Assembly: GCA_020026215.1 (NCBI GenBank)
Contig: JAHHQT010000023.1
Coordinates: 1-22,635 of the forward strand
Source of the DNA: Muribaculaceae bacterium
GTDB taxonomy: Bacteria; Bacteroidota; Bacteroidia; Bacteroidales; Muribaculaceae
DNA: 22,635 nucleotides
Direction: 5' to 3'
The notes under the pieces were generated by a model. The model was not told where the DNA came from. It saw only the letters and a list, made by a program, of their open reading frames with translations, and made no database searches. Positions 9,212 through 15,972 of this stretch are shown piece after piece (position 1 is the first letter of the stretch; each line of letters opens with the position of its first letter). The translations under genes and the position numbers were made by a program.

Positions 9212-9252
9212 AAGATGCAGAATGGTGAAAACTGTTCTGCATCTTGTTTTTT
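9212..9252 (+). terminator. Intrinsic terminator after aspS
   Basis: A perfect 11-bp stem, AAGATGCAGAA with TTCTGCATCTT, a 12-base loop, then G and six Ts. It begins 24 bases after the stop codon. Confidence 0.9.
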
Positions 9253-9271
9253 ATTCTTAGAAATAAATTAG

Positions 9272-9279
9272 TAACTTCG
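9272..9279 (+). promoter_or_regulatory. Probable promoter -7 element for the tcdA operon
   Basis: TAACTTCG matches seven of eight positions of TAnnTTTG and ends 23 bases before the tcdA start. T-rich sequence of the preceding terminator occupies the -33 area. No better candidate is seen between the aspS terminator and tcdA. Confidence 0.45.
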
Positions 9280-9302
9280 CAAACATCAATTTATTTGCAC
9301 AC

Positions 9303-10019
9303 ATGGCTGAATGGAATGACAGAACAGAATTATTGATAGGGACAGACAATGTCGCCCTGCTTGCATCCAAACACGTATTGGTGGTGGGTGTAGGCGGTGT
9401 GGGTGCGTATGCTGTCGAAACTCTCGTGCGTGCAGGCATAGGCAATATCACCATCATTGATGCCGATATGGTGAGCATCACCAACTTAAACCGACAGTTG
9501 CCGGCTTTGGTTTCCACCGTAGGCAAGTCCAAGGTGGAAGTAATGAAGGAACGTGCCCTCGACATCAACCCGAGTGTGAACATCACGGCTATCAATACTT
9601 TTATATCCGAGGAGAACATTCCCGAAATTTTCAGACAGAGCTTTGACTTTGTGGTTGATGCCATTGATTCCGTTGCTCCAAAAGTGGCACTTATCAAACA
9701 TTGCCTCATCCATAAAATCAACATCATTTCCTCTATGGGTGCTGGCGGCCGCGTTGACCCGACCAAGATTACCTACGCCAACATTTGGGAAACCTACAAC
9801 GACGGTTTGGCAAAGGTGGTACGCACTCGCTTGAAGGCTATGAATATGCGACACAAATTGAATGTGGTTTGGAGTAGCGAACCTCCACGTGCATCATCAC
9901 TCACAGAAACCTCCGAAATGCAGAACAAGCGAACCAGCTACGGAACGATTGTCTATCTTCCCGCCATTTTCGGCTGCATGGCAGGGGCATTTGTGATTAA
10001 AAAACTGACAGGACTATGA
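9303..10019 (+). CDS. tcdA: tRNA threonylcarbamoyladenosine dehydratase (TcdA/CsdL)
   Basis: A 238-residue E1-like (ThiF/HesA) enzyme. TcdA uses ATP to cyclise t6A at position 37 of ANN-decoding tRNAs to ct6A. The nucleotide-binding loop is VVGVGGVGAYAVE (27-39), followed by DADMVSITNLNRQ (53-65) with the acidic and Arg residues expected for ATP and Mg2+, DAIDSVAPK (119-127), and the subfamily-typical SSMGAGGRVDPT (143-154). Length and the absence of a C-terminal extension fit TcdA rather than MoeB or ThiF. It heads a five-gene operon; its stop overlaps the next start in an ATGA, implying translational coupling. I see nothing missing or unusual in the motifs. Confidence 0.92.
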   Translation: MAEWNDRTELLIGTDNVALLASKHVLVVGVGGVGAYAVETLVRAGIGNITIIDADMVSITNLNRQLPALVSTVGKSKVEVMKERALDINPSVNITAINTFISEENIPEIFRQSFDFVVDAIDSVAPKVALIKHCLIHKINIISSMGAGGRVDPTKITYANIWETYNDGLAKVVRTRLKAMNMRHKLNVVWSSEPPRASSLTETSEMQNKRTSYGTIVYLPAIFGCMAGAFVIKKLTGL

Positions 10020-10684
10020 TTGAAATCAAAAACATCAACAAAAGTTTCGGCACCTTGCAGGTGTTGCGCGATGTCTGTGTGACCATCGGCGACGGTGAAA
10101 TCGTCTCCATTGTCGGTCCGAGCGGTGCAGGCAAGACCACCCTTTTGCAGATTGCAGGCACATTGGACAAACCCGACTCTGGCGAAGTGCTCTACGATGG
10201 TGTAAACGTGCTCAACCTGCCTGAAAAGAAACTGTCTCAGTTCCGCAACTCCAACATCGGGTTCGTATTTCAGTTCCACCAACTGCTACCCGAATTTACC
10301 GCATTGGAAAATGTAGCAATGCCGGCATTGATTAAGGGCGTGAAACCGTCTGAAGCTGACAAACGTGCACTCGAACTTTTGGAATACCTCGGACTGGCAT
10401 CACGCAAGGACCACAAGCCTATGGCATTGTCAGGGGGCGAACGCCAACGCATCTCTGTGGCGCGTGCCTTGATGAACAAACCGTCTGTCATTTTTGCCGA
10501 CGAACCTTCGGGCAGTCTCGACTCCAAGAACAAGGAAGAACTGCACAATCTTTTCTTTGATTTGCGCAAAGAATTCAACCAAACCTTCGTCATCGTCACT
10601 CACGATGAGACTTTGGCCTATAAATGCGACCGCATTCTAAAAATGCGCGACGGCGTTATCGAATCCGAAACAAATAAACAATAA
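10016..10684 (+). CDS. ABC transporter ATP-binding protein, LolD/MacB type
   Basis: A 222-residue ABC ATPase with all motifs: Walker A GPSGAGKTT (34-42), a Q-loop region reading FQFHQLLPEFTALENV (85-100), signature LSGGERQR (138-145), Walker B VIFADEPSG (158-166) and H-loop THD (195-197). The wording around the Q-loop is characteristic of LolD, the ATPase of the LolCDE complex that releases lipoproteins from the inner membrane; FtsE and MacB are the nearest alternatives. No permease gene is adjacent, so its partner must be encoded elsewhere. Its start overlaps the tcdA stop by four bases and its stop overlaps the next start by one. The next gene encodes a lipoprotein, which fits a lipoprotein-sorting role but does not prove it. 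Confidence 0.85.
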   Translation: MIEIKNINKSFGTLQVLRDVCVTIGDGEIVSIVGPSGAGKTTLLQIAGTLDKPDSGEVLYDGVNVLNLPEKKLSQFRNSNIGFVFQFHQLLPEFTALENVAMPALIKGVKPSEADKRALELLEYLGLASRKDHKPMALSGGERQRISVARALMNKPSVIFADEPSGSLDSKNKEELHNLFFDLRKEFNQTFVIVTHDETLAYKCDRILKMRDGVIESETNKQ

Positions 10685-11346
10685 TGAAAGCAAACATATT
10701 TGGTATATTATTTGTAACTTTGCTATTGTCGTTAGTTTCCTGCGACAACGAACCCGAGTACGATTACGGCGATTTTCGTTCCGTTTTTGCCACTTACAAT
10801 GACACAACAGCAACGGGAAATGCTCTGTTGACCTACCAGGCTCACGACGACAGCGACCCCATCAAAATGGAGTCGGTCAACAAATGGACACTAAAGACTA
10901 AAAAGAACGAGCGCATTTACATGAGATATACCGTCGTTGAAAAACGTGGCAAAAATGACCAGCTCATCCGTATTGACGGTGCACGCCGAATCAATAACGA
11001 CGTACTTCGCAAGGCGGAACACGAACATTTCAAGGAAATCGTTTCCGAACCAACACGAATAGTCAGCATGTGGCGGACAGGCAACTACATCAACGTCAAT
11101 ACATGGGTACCCTACAGCGGACAACGCTTCCAGCTCCTGCTGATTGCCGACGAGATTACCCAGAACAATGAAATCGTGGAGGCAAAACTGGTTTACGACC
11201 TCTTGGGGGCAGAGGGTACATTCGAACGCAAATGCTACGCATCGTTCAACATTACCAATCTTTGGAAGAAAGAGAATCTCAAGACTTTCCGCATTCATGT
11301 GAATGATCCGAAAGGCAAGAAAATATATGATTTTACAAAAAATTAA
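10684..11346 (+). CDS. NigD-like lipoprotein
   Basis: A 220-residue lipoprotein. Residues 1-19 are a signal sequence and LVSC (17-20) is a clear lipobox, making Cys20 the lipidated residue. The acidic tract right after it (DNEPEYD) resembles the lipoprotein export signals that send Bacteroidota lipoproteins to the cell surface. The rest is predicted mainly beta, with a first domain at about 25-95 and a second at about 110-218, in line with the NigD-like families named after a protein in a Prevotella nigrescens bacteriocin locus. The molecular function of that family is not established, and no bacteriocin gene is seen here. The start ATG overlaps the ABC gene stop (TAATG), so translation is probably coupled. 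Confidence 0.8.
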   Translation: MKANIFGILFVTLLLSLVSCDNEPEYDYGDFRSVFATYNDTTATGNALLTYQAHDDSDPIKMESVNKWTLKTKKNERIYMRYTVVEKRGKNDQLIRIDGARRINNDVLRKAEHEHFKEIVSEPTRIVSMWRTGNYINVNTWVPYSGQRFQLLLIADEITQNNEIVEAKLVYDLLGAEGTFERKCYASFNITNLWKKENLKTFRIHVNDPKGKKIYDFTKN

Positions 11347-11361
11347 AAAACTACATACATT

Positions 11362-11682
11362 ATGGAAAATAATAACGAAAAAAGAGAAATCAAAATAGAA
11401 CTAACTCCAGAAATGGCAAGCGGCAAATATGCTAACTTGGCAATTTTGTCACACTCTGTCAACGAATTCTTCATCGACTTCGTAAACGTAGTGCCTAATG
11501 CTCCTCAAGCTCGCGTACAAAGCCGTATCATCATGACTCCGGAAAATGCCAAGACTCTTTTGATGGCTCTTCAGGAAAACGTTAGAAAATATGAAAATAC
11601 TTTCGGCGTAATCACTCCAAGAGGAATGAACAACAATAACCCTAACAATCCTCCTTTCATGCCAATGGGTGGCGAAGCTTAA
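11362..11682 (+). CDS. DUF3467 family protein
   Basis: A 106-residue small soluble protein. The pattern GKYANLAILSHSVNEFFIDF (21-40), then VVPNAPQARVQSRIIMTP and KTLLMALQENVRKYENTFG, is the hallmark of DUF3467, a widely conserved bacterial and archaeal family of unknown function. The C-terminal 15 residues are rich in Asn, Pro and Met and probably disordered. It lies 15 bases after the NigD-like gene and 12 before cysS, so it sits inside the operon. Its codons are of the highly expressed type, unlike the three genes before it, which suggests an abundant protein. No catalytic motif is visible. Confidence 0.9.
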   Translation: MENNNEKREIKIELTPEMASGKYANLAILSHSVNEFFIDFVNVVPNAPQARVQSRIIMTPENAKTLLMALQENVRKYENTFGVITPRGMNNNNPNNPPFMPMGGEA

Positions 11683-11694
11683 TCAGATAAAGAA

Positions 11695-13176
11695 ATGGAA
11701 AATAAATTATATATCTATAACACCCTAACAAGGAAAAAAGAACTGTTTGAACCTGTACATGCACCTAACGTAGGTATGTATGTCTGCGGTCCTACAGTTT
11801 ATGGTGACGGTCACTTGGGACACGCTCGTCCTGCCATTACTTTCGACATCCTTTTCCGTTATTTGACGAAATTGGGCTACAAAGTAAGATACATCAGAAA
11901 CATCACCGACGTAGGTCACCTTGAGCACGATGCCGACGACGGCGAAGACAAGATTGCAAAGAAAGCGCGTCTCGAACAATTGGAACCAATGGAAGTGGTA
12001 CAATACTATTTGAACCGCTACCACAAGGCTATGGAAGCGTTGAACGTACTTCCTCCAAGCATTGAACCGCACGCATCAGGTCACATCATCGAACAAATCG
12101 AATACATCAAGAAAATATTGGATGCCGGCTATGCTTACATCAGCGAAGGCTCTGTTTACTTTGATGTATTGAAATACAACAAAGACCACAACTATGGCAA
12201 ACTTTCAGGCCGTAATGTCGAAGAATTGTTGAACACAACTCGCGAATTGGACGGACAAACTGAAAAACGCAACTCTTGCGACTTTGCCTTGTGGAAAAAG
12301 GCTGCTCCTGAACACATCATGCACTGGCCTTCTCCTTGGAGTGAAGGTTTCCCGGGTTGGCACTTGGAATGTTCTACTATGGGCGAAAAATATTTGGGCG
12401 AAGTATTCGATATCCATGGAGGTGGCATGGACTTGATGTTTCCTCACCACGAATGCGAAATTGCACAATCTGTAGCTCACAGCGGACACGAAGCCGTTCA
12501 TTACTGGATGCACAACAACATGATTACCATCAACGGACAGAAGATGGGCAAGTCATTGGGCAACTTCATCACTTTGGATGAATTTTTCACAGGCTCTCAC
12601 CCGAAATTGGAACAAGCCTACTCTCCAATGACCATCCGTTTCTTCATTCTTCAAGCTCACTACCGCGGAACAGTGGACTTCTCCAACGAAGCATTGCAAG
12701 CCGCTGAAAAGGCTTTGGACCGTATGCTCGACGGATACCGCCGTCTTCAAGACTTGAAGGCTTCCGACGTTTCAACCGTTGAAGTGAAAGGTTTTGCTGA
12801 ACGTTGTAACGAAGCCATGAACGACGACTTGAACACACCGACAGTCATCGCAGTATTGTTCGATGCCTGCAAGGTCATCAATCAGGTGAACGACGGAAAA
12901 GCTACTGTTTCACAAGCTGACTTGGACGAATTGAAGAACTTGTTTCAAACTTACTTGGTGGATATTTTGGGTATCAAGACTGACTTGATTGCAGGCGAGG
13001 ACGCTACAGCCCTTGAACCATTCGAAAAGGCTGTTGACTTGCTACTTGAAATCCGTAAGGAAGCAAAAGCCAAGAAAGATTGGGCGACTTCCGACCTTAT
13101 CCGCGACCGCATCGCTGAAATTGGTTTTGATGTCAAAGATACCAAAGACGGCTTTGAATGGTCATTGAAAAAGTAA
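11695..13176 (+). CDS. cysS: Cysteine--tRNA ligase
   Basis: A 493-residue class I synthetase that charges tRNA-Cys. The zinc site that selects cysteine is complete: Cys31 (MYVCGPTVY), Cys226 (WHLECS), His251 and Glu255 (in HHECE). The HIGH-type motif is HLGHA at 40-44 and the KMSKS loop reads KMGKS at 283-287. The S-to-G change leaves the catalytic lysines and, as far as I recall, occurs in other Bacteroidota. The C-terminal part (about 330-493) is the DALR-type helical domain and the small anticodon-binding domain. It is the last gene of the tcdA operon and is followed at once by an intrinsic terminator. Confidence 0.97.
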   Translation: MENKLYIYNTLTRKKELFEPVHAPNVGMYVCGPTVYGDGHLGHARPAITFDILFRYLTKLGYKVRYIRNITDVGHLEHDADDGEDKIAKKARLEQLEPMEVVQYYLNRYHKAMEALNVLPPSIEPHASGHIIEQIEYIKKILDAGYAYISEGSVYFDVLKYNKDHNYGKLSGRNVEELLNTTRELDGQTEKRNSCDFALWKKAAPEHIMHWPSPWSEGFPGWHLECSTMGEKYLGEVFDIHGGGMDLMFPHHECEIAQSVAHSGHEAVHYWMHNNMITINGQKMGKSLGNFITLDEFFTGSHPKLEQAYSPMTIRFFILQAHYRGTVDFSNEALQAAEKALDRMLDGYRRLQDLKASDVSTVEVKGFAERCNEAMNDDLNTPTVIAVLFDACKVINQVNDGKATVSQADLDELKNLFQTYLVDILGIKTDLIAGEDATALEPFEKAVDLLLEIRKEAKAKKDWATSDLIRDRIAEIGFDVKDTKDGFEWSLKK

Positions 13177-13196
13177 TTTCTCCACAGAAATAACGC

Positions 13197-13233
13197 AATA
13201 CGACAGTCAAGATTTGGCTGTCGTATTTTTTTG
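13197..13233 (+). terminator. Intrinsic terminator after cysS
   Basis: Stem 13197-13210 with 13214-13227 (14 pairs including one G-T, three-base loop), followed by six more Ts and G. It starts 20 bases after the stop codon. Its descending arm contains the -33 box of the next promoter. Confidence 0.92.
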
Positions 13234-13242
13234 TTATTTTTG
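13213..13242 (+). promoter_or_regulatory. Promoter of the Dph6-like gene
   Basis: TTTG at 13213-13216, an 18-bp spacer, then TATTTTTG at 13235-13242. Both boxes match the Bacteroidota consensus; the spacer is one base short of the usual 19-21. The expected start near 13249 gives a leader of about 20 nt. Confidence 0.65.
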
Positions 13243-13268
13243 TTCTATATATTTACGATAGTAAAACA

Positions 13269-13970
13269 ATGAATAGAAAGAAAGCTGTTTTTAACTGGAG
13301 TGGTGGAAAGGATTCTGCTCACGCTCTTTTATGTGCCCTGCAATCGGGAGAATACGACATTGTAGCTCTCCTCACTACAGTCAACCGTGACACCCTTCGT
13401 TCCACCATGCACAGCATTCCCCTTCATTTGTTGGAAGAACAAAGCCGCAAAATCGGCATTCCCTTGAAAATATTGGGATTGACACCCAAAGGAAATATGG
13501 AAGACTACAGTACAGCCATGTGTACCGCAGTAGAAGAATTCAAGCAACAGGGAGTTACCCACTTCATCTATGGCGACATCTTCCTCCACGACATCCGTAA
13601 ATACCGCGTAGAGCAACTTGAACCCTACGGAATAGAGGTGGTTGAACCGCTTTGGGGCAAAACTTCTGCGGAAGTCATTGAAGATTTTCTGAACTCAGGA
13701 CTGAAAACCATTGTCGTTACCACCATGGACGACGGTTTGGGCGAGGCTGCCATCGGCAAACTCATCGACCGTGAATTTATAAAATCATTACCGGAGGACT
13801 ATGACCCCAACGGTGAGAATGGAGAATATCACACTTTCTGCTACGACGGACCAATTTTTAGCAAGCCCGTGCAATTTGAGTGCGGAAAAGTGAAAAAAGA
13901 AAGTTTTGAAGTGGGAATGGAAGACGGTACAAAAAAAGCTTTCTCCTACTGGTTTGCCAATTTAAAGTAA
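13269..13970 (+). CDS. Dph6-related ATP pyrophosphatase (adenine nucleotide alpha hydrolase superfamily)
   Basis: A 233-residue cytoplasmic protein. SGGKDS (11-16) is the PP-loop that binds ATP and releases pyrophosphate. YGDIFLHDIRKYRV (101-114) and the GENGEYHTFCYDGPIF stretch (182-197) are the other conserved blocks of the MJ0570/Dph6 family, whose archaeal and eukaryotic members ligate ammonia to diphthine. Bacteria do not make diphthamide, so the bacterial substrate is unknown; an amidation or adenylation reaction is likely from the fold. It is a single gene with its own promoter, between the cysS terminator and a long intergenic region. All key motifs are intact, so it should be an active enzyme. 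Confidence 0.85.
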   Translation: MNRKKAVFNWSGGKDSAHALLCALQSGEYDIVALLTTVNRDTLRSTMHSIPLHLLEEQSRKIGIPLKILGLTPKGNMEDYSTAMCTAVEEFKQQGVTHFIYGDIFLHDIRKYRVEQLEPYGIEVVEPLWGKTSAEVIEDFLNSGLKTIVVTTMDDGLGEAAIGKLIDREFIKSLPEDYDPNGENGEYHTFCYDGPIFSKPVQFECGKVKKESFEVGMEDGTKKAFSYWFANLK

Positions 13971-14338
13971 TAAATATCCGTTATTTAATGATTATATTCT
14001 TACTTAGAAATAATTTCTTCTTTGAATTTTAAACTTCTTCAACCTAAAATCACTCATTTTTGGCGAATTTTAAACTTTCTCCTTATAAAATAAATGTATA
14101 ACTATTCCTATAAAAATCGTATATCTTATATCTTCGTGAACTTTTAGAAAAGAGTAGCTAACCCAAGATTTTCAGTGTAATATCCCATCCATACGGACTA
14201 TAATTGATTATATATTCTAAAATCACAAAATTACGTTTATTATATTTATACAGTAATTATGTTTATTTTATATTACAATTATATTAATTCAAAAAAATTT
14301 AATCATTATCCATTTTGACACAAAATAACATATAATCT
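13971..14338. other. AT-rich intergenic stretch upstream of the small RNA candidate
   Basis: No gene is supported on either strand. The only structure I see is a direct repeat of 13 bases, GAATTTTAAACTT, at 14024-14036 and 14065-14077. No clear hairpin terminator for the Dph6-like gene is visible. Confidence 0.6.
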
Positions 14339-14370
14339 TTTGGGAGATTCAAAAACAATCCTTACATTTG
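14339..14370 (+). promoter_or_regulatory. Near-perfect Bacteroidota promoter
   Basis: TTTG at 14339-14342, exactly 20 bp, then TACATTTG at 14363-14370 followed by C. Both boxes and the spacing match the sigma-ABfr consensus. It is the best promoter in the window and no protein-coding gene follows directly. Confidence 0.8.
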
Positions 14371-14376
14371 CATTGT

Positions 14377-14575
14377 AAAAACGATTGTAAAGCATACAAA
14401 AAATATAATATCGAAGGATATTTACACTTCAACCTTAATCATTTAGTCTAAATTTCCCTACGTCGTTGGCTGAAAAGAAGTATGTGAATATCCAATGAAT
14501 GCTAAACGACAAAACTAAAATTTCTGTGTAAATTTTAGTCGAGCAGCAAACCCATGGTTTGCTGCTCATTTTGTT
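14377..14575 (+). ncRNA. Candidate structured small RNA of about 200 nt
   Basis: Bounded by the strong promoter just upstream and by a perfect intrinsic terminator (stem 14541-14552 with 14556-14567). Inside I see GTCGTT at 14462-14467 pairing with AACGAC at 14505-14510, and a perfect 10-bp hairpin at 14514-14523 with 14530-14539. ATTTACAC at 14420-14427 is exactly complementary to GTGTAAAT at 14526-14533, so it would compete with that hairpin. The longest ATG frame inside is only a few codons. The ends do not pair, so it is not an obvious 6S RNA, and I see no tmRNA, RNase P or SRP signatures. It matches no family I recognise. The 5' end is inferred from the -7 box and could be off by a few bases. 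Confidence 0.6.
14541..14575 (+). terminator. Intrinsic terminator of the small RNA candidate
   Basis: A perfect 12-bp GC-rich stem, GAGCAGCAAACC with GGTTTGCTGCTC, a three-base loop, then ATTTTGTT. It lies about 200 bases upstream of the next coding region and so cannot end any protein gene seen here. Confidence 0.9.
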
Positions 14576-14726
14576 CATAAGGTTTATCCCGAAATCTACC
14601 AAGATATTTCCCAAAACAACGGAGGAAACCGAAATTTTTGGAAATTTATTCCACAGAATTGCCAAAGCATGATTTAATATAGGGATTTTCGCAAGGGATA
14701 AAGCCTTATAAAATCAATAAATTATA

Positions 14727-14734
14727 TATATTTG
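14727..14734 (+). promoter_or_regulatory. Promoter -7 element for the namZ unit
   Basis: TATATTTG followed by C fits TAnnTTTG and lies 31 bases upstream of the DUF1343 start codon. The -33 area is poor, which may mean that an activator is needed. Confidence 0.55.
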
Positions 14735-14765
14735 CATTATATTATAAACTTACCTAAATTCTTTT

Positions 14766-15935
14766 ATGAAAAAATTTAATACTATCCTAATGATTTTGGC
14801 ATTCATTGCATTCCCATTCTTCTGTAATGCAGCCGAAATCAAAGTAGGTGCAGAATCAGTGAATGAATACATCCCATTGCTAAAAGGTAAAAAAGTAGCC
14901 CTACTTAGTAACCATACCGGTATGGTAGGTAATGAACACGTACTTGACCTTATGCTCCGCAAAGGTGTCAACGTAACCACCATCTTCTCTCCGGAACACG
15001 GATTCCGTGGCAACGCTGATGCCGGAGAACACGTTTCAAGTAGTGTGGACCCAAAGACAGGAATTCCAATCGCATCTCTATACGACGGCAAAAAACGTGG
15101 CCCGAAAAAAGAAATCATGGAAAAAATCGACATCATCGTCGTTGACATCCAGGATGTAGGTCTTCGTTTCTATACTTACTACTGTACAATGGTGGACTTG
15201 ATGAACTCTGCCATCAAATACAACAAAGAATTTATGGTGCTTGACCGCCCTAACCCTAACGGTATGTACGTGGACGGTCCTATCTTGGACATGAAATACG
15301 AATCTGGAGTAGGCCGTTTGCCTATTCCTGTAGTACATGGCTTGACCATGGGTGAAATCGCATTGATGGCCAACGGCGAAGGCTGGCTAAAAGACGGCAA
15401 GAAAGTGCCTTTGACAGTCATCAAATGCAAAAACTACACTCACCAAAGCCGTTATGTGTTGCCTATCGCGCCATCACCTAACCTACCGAATATGCATTCC
15501 ATCTATCTATATCCTTCAATCTGCTACTTCGAAGCTACTCCGGTCAGCTTGGGTCGCGGTACAGACAAACCGTTCCAAATCTACGGTCACCCGAACATGA
15601 AAGGATACGATTTCAAATTCACTCCTAAGAGCATGGCAGGCGCAAAATTCCCGCCACAAATGGACAGAGAATGTCAGGGTGTGGACTTGACTGGTCTTAG
15701 CGATGAAGAAATCATTGCCGAAGGCATCAACTTGGAATATCTCATCGATGCTTATAATAATCTAAATATGGACAACTGGTTCTTCAGTTCTTTCTTCGAG
15801 AAACTAATCGGTAACGGCAACATCCGCAGCATGATTAAAAAGGGTAAAACAGCTGCCGAAATTGAAGCCACATGGAAAGACGATGTTGAAAAATTCAAAA
15901 AACAACGCAAGCCATATCTACTTTACGCTGAATAA
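14766..15935 (+). CDS. Secreted exo-beta-N-acetylmuramidase, NamZ/DUF1343 family (GH171)
   Basis: A 389-residue exported protein; residues 1-22 are a signal peptide ending CNA. DUF1343 blocks are all present: LLSNHTG (46-52), SPEHGFRG (75-82), DIQDVGLRFYTY (117-128), DRPNPNG (150-156), SPNLP (237-241) and GRGTDKPF (263-270). The family founder NamZ of Bacillus subtilis removes terminal MurNAc from peptidoglycan fragments, and Tannerella forsythia has related enzymes. Here it should act in the periplasm or outside the cell. Its position 37 bases before a sodium:solute symporter suggests that the released sugar is taken up by that transporter. The substrate assignment comes from family knowledge; I cannot verify the catalytic residues one by one. 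Confidence 0.88.
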   Translation: MKKFNTILMILAFIAFPFFCNAAEIKVGAESVNEYIPLLKGKKVALLSNHTGMVGNEHVLDLMLRKGVNVTTIFSPEHGFRGNADAGEHVSSSVDPKTGIPIASLYDGKKRGPKKEIMEKIDIIVVDIQDVGLRFYTYYCTMVDLMNSAIKYNKEFMVLDRPNPNGMYVDGPILDMKYESGVGRLPIPVVHGLTMGEIALMANGEGWLKDGKKVPLTVIKCKNYTHQSRYVLPIAPSPNLPNMHSIYLYPSICYFEATPVSLGRGTDKPFQIYGHPNMKGYDFKFTPKSMAGAKFPPQMDRECQGVDLTGLSDEEIIAEGINLEYLIDAYNNLNMDNWFFSSFFEKLIGNGNIRSMIKKGKTAAEIEATWKDDVEKFKKQRKPYLLYAE

Positions 15936-15972
15936 TTCACATATCAAATAACTAAAACACAACATTTTTAAT

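Noticed and set aside
10684..11346. A bacteriocin locus suggested by the NigD-like gene
   Set aside because: No precursor peptide, modification enzyme or exporter permease is present. NigD-like proteins are widespread in Bacteroidales outside bacteriocin loci.
14377..14575. 6S RNA, tmRNA or RNase P RNA as identity of the small RNA candidate
   Set aside because: The ends do not pair as in 6S RNA, there is no tRNA-like CCA end or tag frame, and it is too short and lacks the conserved core of RNase P RNA.
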